A stretch of 64,000 nucleotides of DNA from positions 40,927,501 through 40,991,500 of the forward strand of contig NC_080591.1 of the NCBI RefSeq assembly GCF_029962835.1, written 5' to 3'. This stretch comes from Magnolia sinica. Its lineage: Eukaryota > Streptophyta > Magnoliopsida > Magnoliales > Magnoliaceae. Positions 1 to 10,376 of this stretch are shown here, one piece after another. Both the position numbers and the translations under genes were made by a program. The notes below the pieces were generated by a model. The model worked only from the letters and a program-made list of their open reading frames with translations, had not been told where the DNA came from and made no database searches. Position 1 is the first letter of the stretch. The number at the start of each line of letters is the position of its first letter.

Positions 1-570
1 CAAATTTCAGAAATTAAAGAACTAAACATACATATAAATCAATTGGAATATGAAAATAACTAACTGAAATCAGATAACTCTCATCTAAATGCCGAAAACT
101 ATAAACTAAAAATAGATATAGAGAGATCTAAACATTCGGATGAAGTAAGTCATAAATTTTCTCATAGCAATGAAAAACTAGAAAAACTTCTAGGAATGGG
201 AAGAAATATTAAATATAAGACATGTTTAGCATATGAATCATAAAAACCAAGCCCTTCTCTTGCATCACTTGTGACTAAATGTGTTGCATCAAGTAACAAC
301 ACAAGAAGCACTCTTCGGTTGGAACATGCAGAAAAATTCAAAACAACCGAAAATGTAACAAAGAGAACTTCATCTGAGAAGGAAAGAAAATGTCTTACTC
401 CACCCAATAGGATTGAAAAGGTGGAGTTACTAAAACAGGTAGTTCAATTGAATTAGAAAACTAAATAATTGATGAAACAAGAAAATCTTATTCAACCTAA
501 AGGATTCAAAGAATCCCTTGTTTATCAACCCCGTGAAGAAAAATAAAAGAAAATATCACCTCCAAAAAGG
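1..570 (+). pseudogene. gag: Sirevirus gag, C-terminal part (broken)
   Basis: Frame 1 reads through a lysine-, glutamate- and asparagine-rich stretch of coiled-coil character. Near codon 62 comes the motif LLGMGRNIKYK, which resembles the conserved C-terminal gag motif of Sireviruses. The same frame continues directly into protease, as in a single gag-pol frame. In-frame stops at 61-63, 241-243, 454-456, 466-468 and 544-546 break it. I see no intact CCHC zinc knuckle in the part inside the window. The first 50 bases match 62829-62877 almost exactly, so that later copy shows what lies just upstream of the window. The structural role (capsid-like particle) is inferred from the family. Confidence 0.75.
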
Positions 571-870
571 ATGATAAACAAATGGGTAGTAAAAAATAAG
601 AACAACTATCTTGTAATTCATAGCGCACTAAAAGCAGGCAACAATTCTAAATGGTATCTTGATAGCGGTTGCTCCAGAAATATGATAGGTGACTGGACCC
701 AGTTCTGTGATTATTCAAAATTTGATGGTGGGTCAGTCACATTTGGAGATGGGAGCTCAGCTTGGATGGGGTACAATAGACAGGAGAGGGTTGCCCAAAA
801 TTGAGAATGTTCTTTACGTAAAAGGATTAAAAAGCACAACCTTCTAAGTATTTCCCAAATCTGCGACAAG
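571..870 (+). pseudogene. pro: Sirevirus aspartic protease remnant
   Basis: The 77-residue frame from 571 to 804 contains WYLDSGCSRNMIGD, the copia protease active-site block (D-S-G, with the family's usual histidine changed to asparagine), followed by the flap-like VTFGDGS. The enzyme would cut the gag-pol polyprotein. After GDGS a small length change shifts the frame: the expected downstream block is still readable around 800-880 as LLSISQICDKN but in another frame. A stop ends the first frame at 802-804. The active-site triad is present but the domain cannot be translated whole. Confidence 0.8.
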
Positions 871-896
871 AACACTCTGTCTCATTCTCTAAAGAT

Positions 897-1265
897 ATGT
901 GCAAGATCTTAAATCTTAAAGGAAAGCTTATTATGAAAGGTCTTCTTCGCACTAATGACAAAGATAGTACCCCATCCATGAGATGCCACGTGGCATTAGA
1001 TACTGAGTCCAAGCTATGGTATCAAAGACTTGGACATGTACACTACAGGAATTTTGCAAAGCTAGACTTGAAAAACTTGGTGAGAGGACTACCTATGATT
1101 AAAAAGAAAGAAAGGATTGTATGTGGTGATTGTCTTAAGGGAAAACAAATTAAAATTGGCCACAAATAGACAACCACCATAGCAACCTCAAAAGCACTTG
1201 ATTTGCTACATATGGATCTAGTAGGTCCCACCAAGGTTAAGAGTCATGGCAAAAGGAGATATTTC
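897..1265 (+). pseudogene. int: Sirevirus GAG-pre-integrase and N-terminal integrase, cut by a solo LTR
   Basis: The frame carries LWYQRLGHVHYRNFAKL and later CGDCLKGKQ, the His/His...Cys/Cys zinc-binding N-terminal domain of copia integrase. After one TAG near 1168 it goes on to LLHMDLVGPTKV, which holds the first catalytic aspartate of the D,D-35-E core. It then stops at RRYF, where the solo LTR begins. The frame resumes at 3371 with LVVVDDYSRFT, so the insertion separates neighbouring codons. Integrase would join element cDNA to the chromosome. It is broken by at least one stop plus the insertion. Confidence 0.85.
1261..1265. repeat. Left target-site duplication ATTTC of the solo LTR
   Basis: ATTTC here and at 3366-3370 flank the solo LTR exactly. 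Confidence 0.9.
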
Positions 1266-3365
1266 TATTCACTCCCCAAGTATAGGGTTGTGATGTAGTA
1301 ATAAACTCGGTGAGACCGAGGTCGAATCCCAAGGGACTAAAACTTGTACGTAGTCTGAAATTACTAGAACTAGAACTAGATTAAGATGAAATCTAAATCA
1401 AGTGAGTATGAGGGAATAATGGTGAAATATTTATCTAAAACTTAGAGAATTTAGAGGTAAGAAACTAGGGATTCGGAGGATCCACTCGTAGAGATCAGGG
1501 CGATCTTATGCCTGCTTCAAGAACTCAATTGGACTTAGAGTCCCATCATGAAAATCGAACTGAACTTTCTTTAATATAGTTTTCAATAGATGAAAGGTAT
1601 ATAAATTAGAATGGATTCCATCACCAAACCCTGCCCAGGAGACAAAGTAAACAACAGAATTAAACTAATTAACAACCAATCAACATGATATGAAGGTTAG
1701 GAAGGGTACCGTCATCCGATCATGCTCAGGAGATGATGGTGAATAACAGGGCTTTCTGACGTCATAAACATAAAAAAGGAAAGGAACATGCTCAAAGCTA
1801 TCGCAGACCTATTGTAATTTTAGTCACAACAGACCATTAAAAACTAAAAACATTCCCTTAATTAAACTAAAATCAACATCAGTTCAGTCTAAACAAAAGG
1901 CACAAGTAAAAAGGTCTCCCATCACGCTGCAAGCTTCACCTCTTAGCCCTAGCTAAGAGGTTTAGCCTAGCAACATGATTAGGCTAAATCCCTTAATAAA
2001 AACAAAAGAAAAATAAAAAGAAAAAGAAAAACAACTCTACTCTCTCCCTTGTTCTGTGTTTCATGTCCAGCCTAAGCTGAGATGATTTGCTCTCTCTCTT
2101 TCTCTTTCTTTTATAGGCAATGAAGGCGGTAGAGAGTTGTCAATGGAGAACACCGTCCGCAGCATCTTTCGTAGCGAAAGGAGATGCAACAGGTTGCATT
2201 TGGGCGAGATGTTCAGCGAAAAGATCTGCCAAGTGCAAGATCTAAGCCGTTCAAGATCCTTGGCGATGGTCGGCCACCCCATAAGAAGGTTTTGGATGGC
2301 TAGGATCGATGGTCAGATCCTGGCCTAGTTTACAAAACGACCCGGATCGTCCGGATCTCGGACGCACAAAAAAAGGGCCTGCACATGCACTGTGGTGATG
2401 GTGTGGCTCATGATCAGCGTCGGTTAAGAAATCAACACCGTCCATTGAATTCTACTCGAAATTTGGGTTAGGAAGGGATGGTTTTGACTTAGATTCGGTG
2501 TGACCCATAGAAGAAATCATGCTGCAACCGATTTGGACGAAGTAGAATAGATTTCTTGTGATCGATGTGGTCAGCACATGTGCTTACATTGATGTACGAT
2601 GTAAACATGGGCTCGACCTTCGCGAGCCCCTCTACAAGATGGATCGCTTAGATCGTCCCCTTGGGCTATGTTGGTGGCCCACTGGCTTCCGTAAAAAGCG
2701 CGCCCGCGTCCGTCTACGCAATAGAGGAAACGATAGTTGCCGTTTTTGAAGAGGATACGAGTCAAAGGTTGGTTTGACCCAACTTGAGATGCAGTGCATT
2801 TGAGAGCACTTGTGCATAATGCACACATCATGCAAGGTGGGGTCCTCTGTGACGTTTATGAGAAATCCAATCTATCCATTCTTTTTCTCTCCCTATTTAA
2901 GGGGTTGAGACCAAAATTGAAGTATATCCAGATATCAGGTGGGCCCGAAATCATTAGTTTATGGGATGATTTGTCTGTTGGGCCACTTTTACAGGGATCC
3001 AATGGATGAAATTTGACGTGTATGGTTAATTCATGGTCCTCAGGCCATATATGAAGTCTTGTATCAATCGGATGGCGCGAACCATGTGATCTTACATTTT
3101 GGACCAATTTCGGGCCACTTGAGCTTCAGTTTCTCAATTTTCCTGGATATCTGGCGTGCACTTCCATCGATCTCGGTCCCCTGGAGTTCATCCCTTGCCT
3201 TGGTGATTCTAGAGCGTCAATTCTATGCATTTAGCATCTTTTGTAGTCCAAGCTTGTAAATACACCCTTCATCATAAACTTAATTAAAATGAACTGTTAA
3301 GCAGTGTCATGTTCATAAATCCAGGTAGTAACTGGGGTCTAATATGCAATATTTGACCCTCAACA
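1266..3365 (-). mobile_element. Athila-type solo LTR in Sirevirus integrase
   Basis: The 2,100-bp block is related to the LTRs of element C: it opens (+ strand) with the TTCACTCCCCAAG block and closes with TTTGACCCTCAACA. Read on the minus strand it is TGTTGAGGGTC...GAATA, so the last base pair of the usual TG...CA has decayed. It is flanked by a perfect 5-bp duplication ATTTC, and the integrase frame is intact across the empty site. No internal sequence is present, so it is a solo LTR, the product of recombination between the two LTRs of a former full element. A minus-strand TATA box lies at 2109-2115. Confidence 0.92.
2109..2115 (-). promoter_or_regulatory. TATA box of the solo LTR
   Basis: The minus strand reads TATAAAAG. 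The position within the LTR matches the TATA boxes of the C LTRs. Confidence 0.5.
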
Positions 3366-3370
3366 ATTTC
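3366..3370. repeat. Right target-site duplication ATTTC of the solo LTR
   Basis: It repeats ATTTC of 1261-1265; together with TG...CA-like ends it marks integrase-mediated insertion. Confidence 0.9.
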
Positions 3371-4092
3371 CTGGTAGTGGTAGATGATTACTCAAGATTT
3401 ACTTAGGTCACTTTTTTTTTTGGGAGAAATCTGATGCATTTGATGAATTCCTGAAAATGACTAAACGACTCTAGAATGAAAATGGATACTGTATCAAAAG
3501 AATAAGGAGTGATCAAGGAAGGGAATTTGAGAATGAGTAATTCCAAAAATTATGTGATCAAAATGGAATCCAACATGAATTCTCAGCCCCCAAAAAACCA
3601 CACCAAAATGGAGTAGCGGAAAGAAAGAACCGAGTGTTGTAAGAAATAGGCTCAGTAATGCTAAATAGAAAAAATATGGCTAAAAGTTTATGGGTTGAAG
3701 CAGTCAACACTGCCTACTACATAGTAAATCGAGTATATCTTAGAGCAGGATTAAACAAAACTCCGTATGAGTTATGGTGTGGAAAACCGCCTAGCGTCAA
3801 GTATTTTTGTGTCTTCGGTAGCAAGTGTTATATACTTAGAAATAGAGAACACCTAGGCAAATTTGACTCTAAAAGTGACGACGGTATTTTTCTTGGAGAC
3901 TCATTGAATAGTCGTTCTTATAGAGTATACAATTTAAGGACGCTTACTATTCAAGAAACTGTCAATTTGGTTGTTGATGACCAACCTCATGATGATGATG
4001 GTCCTTTAATCGAAATAGAGGATGATGTGGAACCTTGTATAACAAACAAATCTAATGACAAACCCATCTCCTCTCTTGATCCTCAGCAGTAA
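3371..4092 (+). pseudogene. int: Sirevirus integrase core and C-terminal region
   Basis: It resumes with LVVVDDYSRFT. The second catalytic aspartate lies in RSDQGREFEN (about 3510-3540) and the glutamate in PHQNGVAERKNRVL (about 3600-3642). A TAA follows that motif, and the frame then continues (3658-4092) as MAKSLWVEAVNTAYYIVNR and TPYELWCGKPPSV, the usual copia integrase C-terminal segment, ending in an acidic stretch. All three catalytic residues can be found, but a stop and frame changes around 3400-3600 disrupt the reading. A homopolymer of T at 3412-3421 accounts for one frame change. Confidence 0.85.
3412..3421. repeat. T homopolymer in Sirevirus integrase
   Basis: Ten T in a row where the coding frame expects a shorter run; it accounts for a local frame change. 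Confidence 0.6.
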
Positions 4093-4945
4093 TATACCGT
4101 TCATTAAGGATCATCCTCCAAATCAAATCATTGGAGATCCTAATGGGGGTGTAAAAACTCAGCGACAACTTAAGGGCATATATAGTCATCTCTGCTTCAC
4201 CTCTAAGATTGAACCAAAGAATGTTGTAGAGGCATTATAAGATGAATTTTGGATTGCAGCCATGCAAGAAGAACTACAACAATTTATTAGAAATGAGGTG
4301 TGACAACTAGTTCCTAAGCCAAAAGACACAAACATTATTGGAACCAAATGGATCTTCAAAAATAACTCTGATTAATCTGAGAATATAGTAAGGAATAAGG
4401 AAAGACTCGTGCCACAAGGATATACTCAAATTGAGGGCATTGATTTTGCTGAAACATTTGCCTCTGTAGCTCATCGCGAGTCAATTCGTATTCTCATGTC
4501 CATTGCATTTGCCCTTAAGTTCAAACTATTTCAAATGGATGTGAAGAGTACATTTCTTAATGGTATTCTTGAGGATGAAGTGTATGTAGAACAACCGAAA
4601 GGATTTCTAGATCCAAAATCTCCTCAACATGTATACTGATTAAGCAAAGATCTCTACGGTCTTAAACAAGCTCCCCAAGCATGGTATGAGTGCTTAACTC
4701 AATTTCTGCTCAACTACCAATTTTATAAAGGGAGTGTTGATAAAACTTTATTCACAAAACAGACTAGGAATGCCTTACTTATTGACCAAATTTATGTAAA
4801 TGATATTATATTTGGTTCCACATGTGAAACTATTACTCATGAATTTGCTGAACTAATGAAATCTGAATTCAAAATGAGCATGGTAGGCGAGCTGAATTTC
4901 TTTCTCAGTCTACAAGTTAAACAACTAGCTAATGAGATCTTTATA
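4093..4945 (+). pseudogene. rt: Sirevirus reverse transcriptase (broken)
   Basis: Copia RT blocks appear in order: GTKWIFKNN (about 4340), a region ending GIDFAETFASVAHRES, then MDVKSTFLNGILEDEVYVEQ (about 4535-4590), LYGLKQAPQAWYE (about 4652-4690) and the polymerase box, here YVNDIIFGST where the family has YVDD, so the first catalytic aspartate is changed to asparagine (GAT to AAT). Stops occur near 4240, 4303, 4375 and 4638. A frame change near 4945 moves the reading into the RNase H frame. The enzyme would copy element RNA into cDNA; this copy is inactive on two counts. Confidence 0.88.
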
Positions 4946-5383
4946 TGCCAATCCAAGTATGCAAAAGAAGACTTGAATCTGGCCGTACTTATCATACACC
5001 CATGAGCACCACAGTCAAAGTTTCCAAAGATATTCGTGGCAAGAGTGTGGATCAACACTTGTACCATAGCATGATAGGCAACTTACTGTATTTAACCATA
5101 AGCCAACCTGACATTACATTTAGCATAAGTGCATATGCTAGATTTCAAGCTGACCCTAAAGAGTCTCACCTATTTGCAGTTAAAAGAATTATCAAGTTTG
5201 TGGTGGGAACTACCGATTTCGGCCTATGGTACCCCCTTGATACTTCCATTATTATTGCTGGGTACTCAAATGCTGACTGGGTTGGAAATATTTATGACCG
5301 TAAATTAACAAGTGATGGCTATTTCTATATTGGGAACTGTCTTGTATCCTGGCACAACAAGAAACAAAATTCTATATCCTTAT
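4945..5383 (+). pseudogene. rnh: Sirevirus RNase H, 5' part, cut by element A
   Basis: An open frame holds the copia RT-RNase H connection (GNLLYLTISQPDITFSI), then the RNase H motifs YSNADWVGN (family: YSDADWAG; the first aspartate is changed to asparagine) and LVSWHNKKQNSIS. It is broken off at 5383, right after codons for NSIS, where A's LTR starts. The domain resumes 52.7 kb away at 58077 with TVEAEYIAAGSC, the segment that normally follows. The 5-bp CTTAT on both sides proves that this is a single interrupted domain. Confidence 0.9.
5379..5383. repeat. Left target-site duplication CTTAT of element A
   Basis: CTTAT directly precedes A's left LTR and recurs at 58072-58076 after the right LTR. 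Confidence 0.92.
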
Positions 5384-5424
5384 TGTTCACAACCCCAAGT
5401 GTAGGGTCACGATGTAGTAATAAT

Positions 5425-5439
5425 CTCGGTGAGACTAAG
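5425..5439 (-). promoter_or_regulatory. U5 hairpin position, A left LTR
   Basis: CTCGGTGAGACTAAG, one side decayed; the right LTR has the perfect CTCGGTGAGACCGAG at 56428-56442. Confidence 0.4.
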
Positions 5440-5475
5440 GTTGAATCCATAGGGACTAATCTTGTGAGTATTTTG

Positions 5476-5480
5476 AAAGT
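5476..5480. repeat. Left target-site duplication AAAGT of element B
   Basis: AAAGT here and at 25564-25568. The intact A LTR shows a single copy of this site near 56478 (as AAAAT). Confidence 0.88.
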
Positions 5481-6722
5481 TTTTGAGGGTCAAATATTGC
5501 ATATTAGACCCCATTTATTAGCTAGTTTTATGTACATGATAATGCTTAACGCTCTATTTTAATCGTGTTTATGTTGCAAGGTGAATTTAGGAGCTTGGAT
5601 TGAAAAAGGGTGCTAAAAGCATGGATTTGATGCCCAAGAATCACCAAGGCAAGGGAAGGATCTTAGGAGACTAAGATAGAAGAATCCACATGCCAAAGAT
5701 CCGAGAAAACCTAATAATTGAAGATAAAGAGGCGTGAAAATCATCCTGAATGCAATATCACAGGGTTCCCACCATCATTTTGGCTCAAAAACATTATATC
5801 TGGCCTGAGGATCACAAAGTAACTGTTCATGTAAAATTTCAACCATTGGATCTTTATGAAAATGGCCCAACGAATAGATCAGCCACTAAATCAATGATTT
5901 GGGGCCAACCTGATATCTGCATATGCTTCAATTTTGGTCTCAGCCCCTTAAATTGGATGGAGGAGAGGATGAACGGAGTAGATTTCTCATGAACATCACA
6001 TTTGACCCCACCTTAGGTCATGTGCGCACATAGCACACATGAATGCACTGTGCACTAAACCAACCAAACCGGTCAACAGACCGCTGACCGATGAATTCAA
6101 AAGGATTTGAAAATCCTTCTTCTTCTCGCCTGCGTAACAGCAAACAGGGACTTACGGATGGGTCCTTGTGGGCCACCATCTTGATTCAAAGGTCTGATCC
6201 GGACCATCTATTAGAATCCTACGGTCTATCTAAGCAAGACCTAAGTGACAAAATTCCAAGAGACAGCGAGCATCGAATTTCAGCCGTTCAAATGCAGGAC
6301 GGACGGCAGCGAGAGAATTCTGTGGACCACACCGAAACCAATCCAAAACCATCCAATCCCGATTGGTTTTTCGAGGGTAATTTAATGGACGAAATGGATT
6401 TCTCGGCCAGCGTTGATCAGGGCCCCACCAATCATCACAACGTAAGTTTTTACCCAGGCCGTGCATCTGAGAAAGTTAGCCACTGTGGGGCATTGTGTGA
6501 TCATGGAGATGGTCAGATGAAAGATCCAGACCGTCCAAAAGATGCATAAGGGGGCCATGACCCTAGCCATAAAGTTAGATTCTAAGGACAGGCCGTTCAC
6601 TGTCCTGAAAATCAGGCTAAGTGCAAGTTGGTTTGCGTTTCACTGCACACGCAGTTGTTTGATGCGAAAAAAGCCACCACCTTACCTTGCGCATAAGCCC
6701 AGCCGACCGACTCTCTCTAGGC

Positions 6723-6730
6723 TATATAAA
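6723..6730 (+). promoter_or_regulatory. TATA box of B 5' LTR
   Basis: TATATAAA, followed about 10 bp later by an AGAGAGAAAGAC purine run, in the position expected for the LTR promoter; the 3' LTR has TATAAAAA at the same place. Confidence 0.6.
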
Positions 6731-7597
6731 CGAGAGAGAAAGACATGGAGGAGGATATCTTGGGACGTGTGGAGCAAAGGCAGAGAGAGAGAGCGTGGAG
6801 GCGGAGCTTATGAAAAGAGTTCTTCCCTCCCTTATTTGTTTGTTTTGTTTATGTTGTTTTGTTTAAGAGATTTTTAGTCAATCATGTCTATGATCGGCTA
6901 AACCTCTTAGCTAGGGCTAAGAGTTGAAGTGTGTAGCATGATGGGTTATTTTCTAGGGCTTTGATTCATGTTCATGAACCCTCTTTGATACTAGTTTGAT
7001 TATAAGATATACTTTCAACTTTTAATGATTGGTTATGACTTAAATTACAATGAATCTGCGATAGCTTTGAGTATGTTCTTTTATTACTATGATTGTGAAC
7101 TTAGGAAACCCTGTTGTTCACCATCGTACAATCGGGAAACCTTGTTGTTCACCATCGTTCCTGGACATGGTTGGATGACAGAATCCTTCCTAACGTTCAT
7201 AACTCCCTCAGATTAGATGTGGATTGGTTAAATTCTGTTGTTTGCTTTGTCTCATAGGCATGGTTTTGTGATGGAATCAATTCTAATTCTCATTCTTATC
7301 TTCTATTAAAAACTAGATCAAAGGAAGTTCAGATTTGATTTTTAAAGAAATATCATCCAACTGGATGAGAATGGGACTCTAAATCCAGTTGTGTTTATGA
7401 ATCAAGCATAGATCTCCTTGATCTCTACAAGTGGATCCATGGAAACCCTAGTTTTCCACCTTTGAATTTTACAAGTTTTAGTTAAAGTTATTCACCATTA
7501 TTCTCTTAAATTTTTGTGGTTTAGATTACATCTTCTTCTAGTTCCAGTTCTGGTTACTTTCAGATTACGTACAAGGTTTAGTCCCTGTGGATTCGAC

Positions 7598-7612
7598 CTC
7601 GATTTTACCGAG
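7598..7612 (+). promoter_or_regulatory. Conserved U5 hairpin, B 5' LTR
   Basis: CTCGATTTTACCGAG lies about 40 bp before the LTR end, a short stem around a 5-nt loop. Equivalent inverted repeats occur at the same place in the other Athila-type LTRs of the window. Its function is not known to me. Confidence 0.4.
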
Positions 7613-7658
7613 ATTATTACTACATCGGAACCCTATACTTGGGGTGGTGAACAAGTTT

Positions 7659-7678
7659 TTGGCACCGTTGTAGGGGAC
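7659..7678 (+). promoter_or_regulatory. Primer-binding site of B (tRNA-Asp-like)
   Basis: TTGGCACCGTTGTAGGGGAC starts 5 bp after the LTR. It matches the 3' end of plant tRNA-Asp (complement TGGCGCCGTTGCCGGGGA) with a few changes. This primer is usual for Athila and Tat elements. Confidence 0.8.
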
Positions 7679-8178
7679 AGACGGTTGCATTTTTCTAAGA
7701 TTAACTAGTTTTAAAATTAGGTTAAGATTAGGGATTTCTAATTTTAGGTTTAGGTTTTTCTGTTTAATTTTTAGAAACTAACTTGACTTTCCTGTTTTGT
7801 AGGACCCTAATATAAACTTTGTAAATTGGTAATCTCTTTCTAATTTTCTAGTTTTTCTATCTTTTATTTTTAGATTAGGTTTTATTTTCTATTTTTAGAA
7901 ACTTTCTAATTCTAGGATTTCTTTTAATTTTAGAAACTAACTTTCTTTTTATTTTTTGGTTTAGAACTTTCCTAAGTTATTTTTTAAGAAACTTTCTAAT
8001 TTTAGACTTTCTATTTTTAGAAACTGACTTGTTTTGTTTTGTTTTACAGGTTTTAACTTAGGAATTTCTAATTTGGTAACTTCTTTCTAACAATTTTCTT
8101 TCTATTTCTAGATTTCTATGTTCTTTCTTCCTTTTTAGGTTTAGGTTAGAATCTGAGATTGAGGGTTGCGAGTGTTTC
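7679..8178 (+). other. Element B untranslated leader
   Basis: About 500 bp, T-rich, with the phrases TTTCTAATTTTAG and TAGAAACTTTCT repeated many times. It has no ORF. It lies between primer site and gag and would be the RNA leader where packaging signals are expected. Leaders of similar composition lie at 18801-19175 (C) and 55969-56370 (A). Confidence 0.6.
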
Positions 8179-9990
8179 ATGCCCAAGTGGCTCCGTAACA
8201 ACACTCGACGTCTCTTGACTGAAGGAGGAATGGTTGATGGGTTGACTATTTATCGCAGGACTACACAGTACTTGAGATCCCTAGAGTTAATTGAGGTTAT
8301 GGCCGTAAATGAACTGGCCAATCAACTAGAATAACTACCTCAACTAAGGGTTGGGGAAGTCTAGGATGAGAATGAGGTGCATCAAGCACTCCCACCTCAT
8401 ACCTTCTCATACCTTACGAGATTATTTACAACCGGCGGGCATGAGCACGCCCTAATGCTTGGTTTTTTCAGAAAATACGGGGCACATGGATATCAAGTCA
8501 GGGCTGATCCAACTCATTCCTCAATTTCATAGGCTTGAGTTGGAAATTTCATATTTACACTTAAAAGAGTTTGATGAGATCATAGCCACTTTATATTTTC
8601 CAAACGTGTCTGAGGACACAGCCAGGCTGAAACTCTTTCCATTTTCTTTGTAAGTGAAAGTTAAGATGTGGTTGCATTCACTACGTCCCAGATCTATTGG
8701 CACATGGAATGACATGATAAGGGAGTTCATAAAGAAATTTTTTCAACATCATAAAACGAACACCCTTAGAAAGTCAATCATGAACTTTGCCCAAAAGGAG
8801 GATGAAACATTCTTCCAATGTTGGGAGCAGTTTAAAGATCTTGTTAGTTCATGCCCACAACACGGTTTGAAATGTGGCGCATTACACACTTTTTCTATGA
8901 TGGACTGACATCTTCCATGTGCCAATTGGTTGAGACAATGTGCAATAGGGAATTTATGAATAAAAATGTTAATGATGTGTGTGATTACTTGGACAGACTT
9001 GCTGAAAACACACAATCATGGGACACTTATCCAAAATCAAGCACCACTTCTAAGCCCACTCAATCAAAGGAGAGGGGAGGATTATACCTTCTGAAAGAGG
9101 ATGATGATATCAATACTAAAGTGTCTAATTTCATAAGGAAATTTGAGGCCATGGAATTAAAGAAGGATAAGGTTAAGGAAACTGTTTGCGGTATTTGTAC
9201 TTGTAACATTCACACAACTGAAAATTGTCCAACAATACCTGCCTTTCAAGAGGTGTTGAATGAGCAATCCAATGCCGTGAATAATTAGTAAAGACCTTTC
9301 AATGGACCTACCTCTAATACATGTAATCCTAGTTGGAGAAATCATTTAAATCTCAGTTGGAGGAATGGACAAATTGCTACTTCTCAAGGTTTTTTTAATC
9401 AAATTCCAAATCAAGCGAAACCTTAAGAGGATCCGGTTCTAAAAATATTCAAACCAAGAGCTTATCACTTAGGGTATATTATAAACCCTTCAAGATATTT
9501 CAAAGGCCATATAAGGGCGTGAGACAAAAATTCAATGGGGGAGAAAGGGATTCTTCAGCCCAACCTTTCCCCAATCCTAAACTGCAATACGAGATAAGTG
9601 ATCCAAGCTCTTCAACTTAGATGGAGCAAGCTAAATCTATCACCACTCTTAAGAGTGAGAAGACCATTGATAAAACTACTCCAGTTAGGGCTGAAAAGCC
9701 TAAGGACCTAGAAGAGGACAACGATGATAGACCTAACACTGCTTCATAAGAATTGGAACCAGAACTTCAAGGCAAACCGATTGCCCCATTCCCCTAATGG
9801 TTGGTTGCACCAAAACCTCTCTCTAACTCTCAAGACATTCTAGAGGTGTTGAAACAAGTGAAGGTCAGTATTCAACTACTGGATGCAGTTAAACAAATAC
9901 CTTCATATGCCAAATTTTTGAAAGACTTTTGTATGACTAAAAGACGAAAAAATATTTAAAAGAAAATCTTCTTAACTGAGAAAGTGAGTG
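8179..9990 (+). pseudogene. gag: Element B gag (Athila type, broken)
   Basis: The likely start is ATG at 8179 (MPKWLRNNTRRLLTEGG), a start also seen in A and C. Further blocks are YLHLKEFDEI (about 8545), LHSLRPRSIGTWNDM (8672 onward), FFQHHKTNTLRKSI, QKEDETFFQCWEQFKDLVSS, and FFYDGLTSSMCQLVETMCN, the Athila capsid region. A CCHC zinc knuckle, CGICTCNIHTTENC, lies at about 9187-9228 (C-X2-C-X4-H-X4-C) and would bind RNA. Stops and at least three frame changes (near 8460, 8653 and 8880) split it. The last part, to about 9990, is a degraded spacer toward protease. Confidence 0.85.
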
Positions 9991-10376
9991 CCATCCTAAA
10001 GCAAGATGTGCCATAAAAATTCAAAGATCCTGGTAGCCCAATCATGCCTTGTGTAATCGGGAACTATCTAATTGAGCACGCACTTCTTGACCTAGGAGTG
10101 AGCATAAATCTGATTCCCTACTCGGTGTACAAATAATTAGGTTTGGGTGAATTAAAACCCACCCTAACCACATTACAACTTACTGATTAATCGGTTCGTG
10201 TACCGAGAGGGATAATTGAGGATGTGTTAGTCTAGGTTGACAGATTCTACTATCCTGTAGAATTTATCATCCTAGATACTGAAACCATTAGTAACACGAG
10301 TACTCAGATTCCCTTCATTTTTGGTCGCCCATTCCTTGCCACTTCAAACTTAATTAGCAATTCCAGGAATGGAGTC
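9991..10376 (+). pseudogene. pro: Element B aspartic protease
   Basis: The region reads KFKDPGSPIMPCVIGNY, then LLDLGVSINLIPYSVY with the Athila-type active site DLG-x-S, then LGLGELKPTLTTLQLTD and VPRGIIEDVLV, and finally FGRPFLATSN. The order and spacing are those of the Athila protease. Three TAA or TAG codons (near 10137, 10189 and 10233) stand where relatives have CAA or CAG. The active-site aspartate remains. The enzyme would mature gag-pol. Confidence 0.82.

Larger units (their letters stand above)
5384..5480 (-). repeat. Element A left (3') LTR, terminal 97 bp
   Basis: It matches 56387-56483 of the intact right LTR (CAACCCCAAGTGTA...GGTCACGATGTAG...). B interrupts it at 5480; the LTR continues at 25569. 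Confidence 0.9.
5481..7653 (+). repeat. Element B 5' LTR
   Basis: It starts TTTTGAGGGTCAAATATTG (family TGTTGAGGG, the second base mutated) and ends GGGGTGGTGAACA. It is about 2.17 kb and is matched by 23481-25563. It holds a TATA box at 6723-6730 followed by a purine-rich GAGAGAGAAAG leader. It holds no coding potential of its own. Confidence 0.93.

Noticed and set aside
1311-1335. B-box-like GGTCGAATCC, possible tRNA or SINE
   Set aside because: There is no A box at the right distance, no cloverleaf and no CCA-like end; it is part of the LTR end in all Athila-type copies.
6091-6549. 152-codon frame in B's 5' LTR (and 180 codons at 24018-24560 in the 3' LTR)
   Set aside because: Both are in the same part of U3 and partly alike only because the LTRs are copies; frames differ by indels and no domain is visible. 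Possible but unsupported as a gene.
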